Shown here: positions 5,163 to 10,402 of the stretch, one piece after another
How the letters are laid out: each line of letters starts with the position of its first letter
How positions within the stretch are numbered: the first letter of the stretch is position 1
Assembly (NCBI GenBank): GCA_050746205.1
Contig: JBOGKW010000132.1
Span: 1 to 10,402 of the forward strand
Direction of reading: 5' to 3'
DNA length: 10,402 nt
Source of the DNA: JAKAUF01 sp050746205
GTDB lineage: Bacteria; Acidobacteriota; Terriglobia; Terriglobales; SCQP01
Notes under the pieces: model-generated
What the model was told of the DNA's origin: nothing
The model's input: only the letters and a program-made list of their open reading frames with translations
Database searches by the model: none
Position numbers and translations under genes: made by a program

Positions 5163-7214
5163 CTAATTCTGGCTGTTCGGCTTGTAGGGGTGCCGCAGGT
5201 ACTGCCGGGCCAGCACCTGGGCGCCCTGGGTGTTGTCCTGCGTGGCAATCGCCAATTGATACTCGTTGATCGCGCGATTGCGCTGCCCGGTCATGTCGAA
5301 GATCTTGCCCAACTGGATGTGGCTCCAGACCGCCACCCAAGCGGGCTGTAGATCGCCATCCAGTGCCGCGCGGTATTCATTCGCCGCCGACTGCCAATTT
5401 TGCTGGAGATAATACGCCTCGGCGATCCGGTAATGCGCCAGCGAGCTGATGGGGTTGACCGTCAAGGCCTGGCGATATTCCTTCAGCGCGGCGGGAAAGT
5501 TGTCGCCGGCCACGTCGTTGTCGCCGCGGGAGATCAGCACCCGCACCTGCAGAGCGGGCGTCTCCTTGAGCAGCCAATCGTTGGGGTCCACCACGACCTT
5601 GCGCGGCCGCGCGCTGGTCTCGACGCTGTAATCGCTGGCCGGCCCCTGCACCTGCACCCGCCGCCGCACCGTCGCGCCGTCGGTCTCGATCTGCAGCTCC
5701 ACCGGCATGTCGAACAGATCCAGTTGCTGCTTCAGCGTCCCGGTGACGCGATACTGCGGCCGCACGGAGAAACCCGGCGTGGCCGTGCCCGGCGGCCCAT
5801 CGGCCTTCGCCGCCACGTGGTGCACCGCGCTGGCCGGCGGATTGAGGTTGCCCAGGCGGTAGATCACGTATTGGTCGTTGAACTTCGGCGCTCCCGTGCC
5901 GCGGTACCATTCGGTGAAAAACGCCCGCAGGTCCTGCCCGCTGCTCTTCTCCAGCACCGCCTCGAAGTCCTGCGTGGTGGCGGATTTCCAGGCGTATTGC
6001 GCCAGGAACTGCCGCATGCCGCGCAATAGCGCTTGCTCCCCCAGCTGCCAGCGCAGCATGTGGAACACCATGGCCCCCTTGTCGTAGGTCAGGTCCTGAA
6101 ACTGCGGCGAAAACGGATACAGCGACGCCGTGTCCGCCAGCGAGGTCTGCGGATAGCTCAGTGCCCCGACCGTGAAGTCGGTGATGGTCTTGCGGAAGGC
6201 GGCCTGGCCCGCCATCTGCTGCACGTAGAGCGCCTCGCAGAACCGGGCCGCTCCGTATTGCAGCCAGGCGTCGTTCAGCGTGGCTGGGCTGACCATCACG
6301 CCGAACCACTGCTGCGCGATCTCATCCATCAACAGTTGGTAGTTCAGCGCGGTGCCGATGCTGCTCCGCGACAGGAAAATCATGTTGGGCGAGCTAAATG
6401 ACGGCAGGCTGTCGTCCGGGAGGGCGATGAAATGCAGCGTGTCGGTCGGCGGGTTGCCGAAGTTGCCGGCCAAAAAGGCAAAGATTTTGCCTGCCGCCTC
6501 CCCGTATTGCTGCACCAAATCGGCGGGTATGGCCGTGCCGAAGTAAAAGTTCGCCGTCAGCCCATTGTTGCGCAACGTCACGGGCCGCAGCGCCGTCACC
6601 ACCACGCTGCCGGGAAACGTCGGCTGAGTCTGGGTGTAGGTGTAGAGGATGGCGCCGTTGGGCTGCGCCGCCGCCGTGGGCCGGCCACTCGCGACCATGC
6701 CGAATTGCGCGGGCAGATCGGCGGATACCGTCATGGTGAACCGGTTGGTGCCATAACCCAGCAGTGGAAACCACTCCCCGGGATAAAGCAGGAATGCACC
6801 GTGCGGACCCACATAGGCGGTGCGGATACCGGTGATGGGGCTCAACTCCGCCGTCGCCAACGGCCCGGCATAGGCAAAGGTCAGCGTCGTCGAGGCCCCT
6901 GGCTCCAGGGCCGAAGCCAGCGTGACGTTCACACCCTGGGCGGTGCGCTGCGTGGCCAGCTTATCGCCGCCGGGGTCGGTAACCGAGGTGACCCGCAGGT
7001 TCGAGTTCAGGGCAAAGGTGACCGCCGCCGTCGGCTGGGTGGCCGTCAGCGCAACCTGCGCCGTGGCCGCGAGTTGATGCTGAGGAAATTGGAAGGTGAG
7101 CTGAATATCGTAGTGGGTGACCTGCGCGGTGGGCGCAGGCGCCACCTGCGCCCCCAGCCAAACGGGCAGCGCCAGGACCGCGCATCCCACCGTCCATTTG
7201 AGCCATTGCCTCAC
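5163..7214 (-). CDS. Exported M1-peptidase-like protein with TPR tail, probable pseudoenzyme
   Basis: 683 residues from GTG 7214, which has GGAGG eight bases upstream and gives a clear signal peptide (hydrophobic core 8-21, likely cleavage near LGA-Q). Residues 25-200 match the N-terminal beta domain of M1 aminopeptidases, about 240-480 the catalytic domain (LLMDEIAQQWFG, YDKGAMVFHML, TTQDFEAVLEKSSGQDLRAF), and about 559-665 two or three TPR units (FPAALKEYRQAL, WQSAANEYRAAL, RNRAINEYQLAI). The zinc site HExxH-x18-E reads D297-E298-I-A-Q301 and Y320, in exact register, so all three metal ligands are gone; the GxMEN substrate motif is also absent (FSSPNMIFLS). The surrounding scaffold is well kept, which suggests selection for a non-catalytic role such as peptide or protein binding in the periplasm. 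Its start overlaps the lpxB stop by four bases (GTGA), so the two are probably translated together. Confidence 0.88.
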   Translation of the reverse strand: MRQWLKWTVGCAVLALPVWLGAQVAPAPTAQVTHYDIQLTFQFPQHQLAATAQVALTATQPTAAVTFALNSNLRVTSVTDPGGDKLATQRTAQGVNVTLASALEPGASTTLTFAYAGPLATAELSPITGIRTAYVGPHGAFLLYPGEWFPLLGYGTNRFTMTVSADLPAQFGMVASGRPTAAAQPNGAILYTYTQTQPTFPGSVVVTALRPVTLRNNGLTANFYFGTAIPADLVQQYGEAAGKIFAFLAGNFGNPPTDTLHFIALPDDSLPSFSSPNMIFLSRSSIGTALNYQLLMDEIAQQWFGVMVSPATLNDAWLQYGAARFCEALYVQQMAGQAAFRKTITDFTVGALSYPQTSLADTASLYPFSPQFQDLTYDKGAMVFHMLRWQLGEQALLRGMRQFLAQYAWKSATTQDFEAVLEKSSGQDLRAFFTEWYRGTGAPKFNDQYVIYRLGNLNPPASAVHHVAAKADGPPGTATPGFSVRPQYRVTGTLKQQLDLFDMPVELQIETDGATVRRRVQVQGPASDYSVETSARPRKVVVDPNDWLLKETPALQVRVLISRGDNDVAGDNFPAALKEYRQALTVNPISSLAHYRIAEAYYLQQNWQSAANEYRAALDGDLQPAWVAVWSHIQLGKIFDMTGQRNRAINEYQLAIATQDNTQGAQVLARQYLRHPYKPNSQN

Positions 7215-8464
7215 GATTGTGCCTCCAGCGCTGCTTCCACCGCGCCGGCGGCGCGGGCCCAGGGAGAGGTTGGGGCCGGCGTCGCAGCCGGTGGCCCCGG
7301 CCCATCGGCGCCGGCGGCTACGGCCAGCGGCGGCGGCTGCAGCCGACGCCGGACCTCCTCGTAGCCCTGCAACATGGCTGCGCGCACTGCTGCCGCCTTC
7401 TCCGGCTCCGGCCATGTTGGTTTGCCCCCTGCGACTGCGCCACCGAGCAGCTTTAGCGCCCAGTTTACAACGGCCTCCGGCTGGAACTGGCCTTGAATTA
7501 GCTCGGGCACGATCTCCCGCTCCGCAACCAAATTCACCATGGCGAAATGGGACGTTCGCACCCACCGCCGCCCCAGCCAATAGCTGTACGGGGATAGACG
7601 GTACACAACCACCATTGGGGTACGCAGCAGCGCCGCCTCCACCGTCGCCGTGCCGCTGGCCACGATGGCCACCTCGGCATGGGCCAGGGCGTCGTAGGCC
7701 TCGCCTTCCAGCACCCGAATGCCGGTCCGCTGCGCCGCCGGGATCGCCCGCGCCAGCCAGGCCGAGCCCACCGTGGCTGCGGCGGGCAGGATGAACTGCG
7801 CGCCCACCCGCTGCCGCAGCCGCTCCGCCGCCGCCAGCATGGGCGGCAAGTTGAAGCCGATCTCCCGCCGCCGGCTGCCCGGCAGCAGCGCAATTAGCGG
7901 CCGGTCCGCCGCCAAATGATGCCGGGACAGAAATTGCTCCCGGCTGAGCTGGGGACGCGCCGCCTGCACCAAAGGGTGGCCCACGTAGTCCACTTCGATT
8001 CCGTGACTGGCGTAAAACGCCGGTTCGAAAGGAAAAATACAGATCATGCGGCGCACCGTGCGGCGGATCGCCTCCACTCGCTTCTCCCGCCACGCCCATA
8101 CCTGTGGACTGATGAAATAAACCACGGGAATGCCCCATCGCGCCGCCGCCGCGGCTAAGGGCAGATTGAAGTCAGGAAAGTCCACCAAAATGACCGCCGC
8201 CGGCCGCCGCCGCCGCATGGCCTGGCGCAGCCTCCGGTGGAGGCGATAAATCCGGGGCAGGTGCGCCGCCACCTCCACCAGCCCCACCACGGCGACCTGG
8301 CGCGCCTCGACCAGCAATTCGGCCCCGGCGGCCTGGAGCCGGGGCCCGCCGCAGCCAAAGAACCGCCAGCCGCGATGGCGTCGGCGCAACTCCGCCACCA
8401 GCCCGCCGGCATGCAGATCGCCGGAGGCCTCGCCCGCAACGATCATGATCTCCCGCTCGTCCAT
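7211..8464 (-). CDS. lpxB: Lipid-A-disaccharide synthase
   Basis: GT19 glycosyltransferase that joins UDP-2,3-diacylglucosamine to lipid X, forming the disaccharide backbone of lipid A at the inner face of the cytoplasmic membrane. Motifs in order: AGEASGD (residues 10-16), VDFPDFN (94-100), YFISPQVWAW (116-125), FPFE (144-147), YVGHPL (160-165), LLPGSRRREI (193-202), then the SGTATVEAALL acceptor/UDP region near 260. The protein is 417 residues, about 35 longer than the E. coli enzyme. The extra is an Ala/Pro-rich tail after VRRRLQPPP that looks disordered. ATG 8464 is used; ATG 8446 has a better upstream GGGAG but shortens the N-terminus to three residues before AGEASGD. The stop overlaps the M1-like start. 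The presence of lpxB implies a lipid A-bearing outer membrane. Confidence 0.95.
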   Translation of the reverse strand: MDEREIMIVAGEASGDLHAGGLVAELRRRHRGWRFFGCGGPRLQAAGAELLVEARQVAVVGLVEVAAHLPRIYRLHRRLRQAMRRRRPAAVILVDFPDFNLPLAAAAARWGIPVVYFISPQVWAWREKRVEAIRRTVRRMICIFPFEPAFYASHGIEVDYVGHPLVQAARPQLSREQFLSRHHLAADRPLIALLPGSRRREIGFNLPPMLAAAERLRQRVGAQFILPAAATVGSAWLARAIPAAQRTGIRVLEGEAYDALAHAEVAIVASGTATVEAALLRTPMVVVYRLSPYSYWLGRRWVRTSHFAMVNLVAEREIVPELIQGQFQPEAVVNWALKLLGGAVAGGKPTWPEPEKAAAVRAAMLQGYEEVRRRLQPPPLAVAAGADGPGPPAATPAPTSPWARAAGAVEAALEAQS

Positions 8465-8482
8465 GCCAGGCTTTAGTATGGG

Positions 8483-9535
8483 GTGGAGCGGACAAGCTCC
8501 GCCGCGGCGGACGCCGCAATACCGGCGGTGGTTTTGCCACTCTCTATCATCATCCCCACCTGGAATGGCCGCAGCCTGCTGGCGCGCTATCTGCCCAGCG
8601 TTGCGGCCGAAGCCGCCCGCTTCGCCGCCGCCGGTGACGCCGTGCCGGAGATTCTGATCTCCGACGACGGCTCGAGCGACGGCACGCCCGCTTGGCTGGC
8701 TGCGGCCTTCCCCGCCATGCGCTGTGTGGCCAGCACCGTCAACCGCGGTTTTGGGCCCGCCGTGAACACGGCCGTCGCCGCCGCCCGGGGCGAGCTGATC
8801 GTACTGCTGAACAACGATGCCGAACTGCTGCCCGGCGCCCTGGCGCCGCTGCCCGCCGCCTTCGCCGACCCTGTCCTGTTCGGCGTCACCCTGCGCGCCA
8901 CCGCGCCCGACGGCACCTTTGCCACCGGCGGCAAGCTGGGCCGCTTCCGCCGCGGATTCTGGGAAGCCTGGCGCAATTATGACGGCCTAGCCGGCCCCAG
9001 CTTTGCCCTGGTCGGCGGCTTCTGCGCCTTCCGCCGCCAGGCGTTCCTCAACCTGGGCGGCTTCGACCCCCTCTTCGCCCCTTACTACTGGGAGGACCTG
9101 GATCTTTCCTATCGCGCCCGCAAACGCGGCGCGGAAATCCGCTATTTGCCCCACCCCGCTGTCCGCCATGAAGTCAGCGCCACTATCCGCCGGCACCGCT
9201 CGTCGTTCGCCCGCGCGGCCATCATCCACCGCAACCGCCTCCTGTTGCACTGGAAGAACCTGGACGCGCCCCTCCTGCGCCGCCACCTGCTTTGGGCCCA
9301 CCTGATGTTGCCGCAGTTGGCGCTGAAGGGCGATTTTGCCTATCACGCCGGTTACGTCCAAGCGCTGGCGCGTTGGGCCGAGGTTCGCCGCTTTCGCCGC
9401 GCCGAGCGGCCATATTGGCGCCGACCCGACACCGCCCTGGCGGTGGTGGCGCCGGAATGCAACTCTTCCGGCGCCGGCAGCGTCATGCACATGCAGGACG
9501 GAGCCGCCGGCGGCCCTGGAAGCGGCATACACTAG
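8483..9535 (+). CDS. Family 2 glycosyltransferase
   Basis: GT-A fold inverting transferase, probably adding a sugar to a surface polysaccharide or lipid-linked glycan at the cytoplasmic face of the membrane. Visible motifs: SIIIPTWNG (21-29), SDDGSSDGT (60-68, nucleotide-binding DDGS), LLNNDAEL (108-115, the DxD-like metal site), VGGFCAFRR (177-185), GGFDPLFAPYYWEDLDLSYRA, in which E204-D205 is the likely catalytic-base region. This pattern resembles rhamnosyltransferase-like GT2 proteins, but the sugar cannot be read from sequence. The start is uncertain: GTG 8483 lies only 18 bases from the divergent lpxB ATG, and GTG 8528 or TTG 8534 would begin just before the first strand. The last 25 residues are Gly/Ala-rich and resemble no domain. 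The divergent lpxB and a downstream membrane protein fit an envelope role. Confidence 0.9.
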   Translation: MERTSSAAADAAIPAVVLPLSIIIPTWNGRSLLARYLPSVAAEAARFAAAGDAVPEILISDDGSSDGTPAWLAAAFPAMRCVASTVNRGFGPAVNTAVAAARGELIVLLNNDAELLPGALAPLPAAFADPVLFGVTLRATAPDGTFATGGKLGRFRRGFWEAWRNYDGLAGPSFALVGGFCAFRRQAFLNLGGFDPLFAPYYWEDLDLSYRARKRGAEIRYLPHPAVRHEVSATIRRHRSSFARAAIIHRNRLLLHWKNLDAPLLRRHLLWAHLMLPQLALKGDFAYHAGYVQALARWAEVRRFRRAERPYWRRPDTALAVVAPECNSSGAGSVMHMQDGAAGGPGSGIH

Positions 9536-9571
9536 GGTCCGGCGCCTTTCGCCGCCAGGCTGGGGGACGTA

Positions 9572-9784
9572 ATGAAGCGTTGGATCATTCCCGCGATCGC
9601 CGTCGGCGTGGCGATCTTTCTTTTGACCGAGCGCGGGCGCGACGCCCAGGATAAGGTCTCCTCCAACCTCGGCGATTGGGTGGACAAGCTGCTGCGGATC
9701 AACCAAGCGGTGCAGGATAAGCTGCAGAAGGCGCAGGGGGCACTCGAGCACTTTGACCGTGCGCTGCACGAATCGCAGCGTTAG
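9572..9784 (+). CDS. Small membrane-anchored protein, hypothetical
   Basis: A 70-residue protein I do not recognise with certainty. GGGGGA four bases before the ATG supports the start. Residues 4-18 (WIIPAIAVGVAIFLL) form one hydrophobic segment, either an N-terminal anchor or an uncleaved signal. The rest (19-70) is charged and predicted helical, with LLRINQAVQDKLQKA and GALEHFDRALHESQR showing amphipathic spacing. The layout recalls YtxH-like small proteins, a loose resemblance only. It follows the glycosyltransferase by 36 bases and may share its transcript. Its stop is three bases before repeat copy C. Confidence 0.68.
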   Translation: MKRWIIPAIAVGVAIFLLTERGRDAQDKVSSNLGDWVDKLLRINQAVQDKLQKAQGALEHFDRALHESQR

Positions 9785-9787
9785 GGG

Positions 9788-9898
9788 GCGGCTCAGCCGC
9801 CCTGTTCTGGTTGTTTCCGTTGGTCCCACCCCAAAGCGCGCCGTTGCGTGCTGGGGACCCCGGCGCTAGCGAGGCCTGCGGCTGGGCTTGCCGCCACA
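9788..9898 (+). repeat. Intergenic repeat, copy C
   Basis: Opens with GCGGCTCAGCCGC (9788-9800), identical to copy A, followed by CCTGTTCTGG as in copy B. After a divergent stretch it carries a 26-base core (9864-9889) with 24 matches to copy A (3332-3357) and a 14-base identity to copy B. It lacks the A/B end block. Like copy A it begins at the end of a gene, just after the stop at 9782-9784. Confidence 0.65.
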
Positions 9899-9901
9899 GA
9901 C

Positions 9902-9933
9902 ACCTCGGGCCCCGCCGGAGCGGGGCCCGAGGT
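9902..9933. terminator. Strong hairpin between convergent genes
   Basis: ACCTCGGGCCCCG (9902-9914) and CGGGGCCCGAGGT (9921-9933) form a perfect 13-bp stem with a 6-base loop, CCGGAG. It lies between the small membrane protein (+) and the Lys-rich gene (-), so it probably acts as a terminator for both. There is no T tract on either side. Confidence 0.6.
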
Positions 9934-9976
9934 TCGAAGCCGAGCAACCGGTGCCGGCTGCGGCGAGCGGAGTTAG

Positions 9977-10174
9977 TTAGTACATCATCTTTTTCTTGCT
10001 CTTCTTGCTCTTCTTGGTTTTCTTGTTGTGCTTTTTGGATTTCTTGTGCTTCTTGTGGCTATGCGCCGCCATGATCGGCTGCGGGGCGGCGGCCGCTACC
10101 ATCGGCACCGTACCCAGGCCCAACACCGCCGCCAGCGCGGCGACTGCGGCCCACCAATTCAGCTTTGAACGCAT
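9977..10174 (-). CDS. Small secreted Lys/His-rich protein
   Basis: A 65-residue protein of unknown function. ATG 10174 is preceded by AAGGAGG at good spacing; the frame opens earlier (10225), but those codons lie across the ribosome site. Residues 1-31 are a typical signal peptide: MRSKLNWW, a hydrophobic Ala/Leu/Val core, then VAAAA. The predicted mature part of about 35 residues starts PQPIMAA and continues as a run of Lys pairs separated by His, Ser, Asn or Thr; residues 38-65 hold 15 Lys and 4 His with no acidic residue, ending MMY. Such a tail could bind nucleic acid, lipid A phosphates, polyanionic glycans or metals through His; none can be chosen from sequence. A plus-strand reading of the same DNA looks like a membrane helix but is the complement of Lys codons. 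It is monocistronic, with a hairpin downstream. Confidence 0.8.
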   Translation of the reverse strand: MRSKLNWWAAVAALAAVLGLGTVPMVAAAAPQPIMAAHSHKKHKKSKKHNKKTKKSKKSKKKMMY

Positions 10175-10402
10175 GTTCAGATCCTCCTTGTGATGCGGGA
10201 GAGCCCGGCGCGCCGGCGAGTCCACCGACCCGATGCGCCCGTCTTCCTATTGCCCGCTCCTACTCTGAACAAAGTACCATACAGGCCCGGGCCGCCCACC
10301 ATAGGGCAGCACGGCAGGGCAGCCGCTGCCAAGCAGCTAAGCCCGAAAGGCGCGGACGCCTATCCTAAGGCACCGGCGCTTGCTGCTCCCCGGAACAGTG
10401 CA
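10175..10402. other. Right-edge intergenic sequence
   Basis: About 228 bases upstream of the Lys-rich gene. It contains that gene's ribosome site (AAGGAGG on the minus strand, near 10183-10190) and presumably its promoter, but no clear -35/-10 pair is seen. TATCCTAAG at 10361-10369 repeats the sequence found before the HIT gene and might be a -10 for a plus-strand gene beyond the edge. No gene or RNA is recognised. Confidence 0.4.

Noticed and set aside
6432..7364. A 310-codon plus-strand frame opposite the M1-like and lpxB genes
   Set aside because: No family features; it spans the junction of two well-supported genes on the other strand.
7215..8138. N-terminal extension of the M1-like protein by 308 residues in the same frame
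   Set aside because: The extension is the out-of-frame translation of lpxB, is Gly/Ala/Arg-rich, and precedes a proper signal peptide with a ribosome site at GTG 7214.
9996..10193. Plus-strand frame reading as a Phe/Leu-rich membrane helix opposite the Lys-rich gene
   Set aside because: It is the complement of AAG-rich codons. The minus strand has the strong ribosome site and signal peptide.

Overview
The window is GC-rich chromosomal DNA, most likely from a diderm bacterium of the Acidobacteriota. The evidence is the lipid A gene lpxB, a glycine-zipper surface protein, and an M1-peptidase-like protein with C-terminal TPRs, all in a style familiar from that phylum. The phylum call rests on recalled protein style, not on a marker gene, so it is moderate. 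I see no phage, insertion sequence, tRNA, rRNA or CRISPR.

Layout. 1-645 (-): an NYN ribonuclease-like protein running into a LOTUS-type tail, cut by the window edge. 646-971: no convincing protein; a good sigma70-like promoter (905-935) points at the NYN gene and leaves a leader of about 250 nt with several hairpins. 972-2258 (-): a secreted protein with Gly/Tyr repeats and a C-terminal glycine zipper. A short AT-rich spot at 2319-2325 separates it from the divergent folP (2387-3337, +). 3338-3795 is non-coding and holds two copies (A, B) of an intergenic repeat. 3796-4578 (+) is the lipoprotein RlpA and 4668-5015 (+) a HIT-family hydrolase. These converge on an lpxB/M1-like pair on the minus strand (8464-7211 and 7214-5163) joined by a 4-base stop/start overlap. 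lpxB is divergent from a family 2 glycosyltransferase (8483-9535, +), followed by a small membrane-anchored protein (9572-9784, +). A third repeat copy (C) and a strong hairpin lie at 9788-9933. The last gene is a tiny secreted Lys/His-rich protein (9977-10174, -).

Theme. Much of the window concerns the cell envelope: lipid A synthesis, glycan transfer, peptidoglycan-associated RlpA, and several exported proteins. Folate synthesis and nucleotide hydrolysis are housekeeping neighbours.

Most notable points: the M1-like protein has lost all three zinc ligands in register and is probably a pseudoenzyme; RlpA has Ser where the catalytic His is expected; a three-copy intergenic repeat forms the end of folP and the apparent start of rlpA; the NYN leader may be a structured RNA; and an exported 65-residue protein ends in an extreme Lys/His tail. 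None of these proves a new system.
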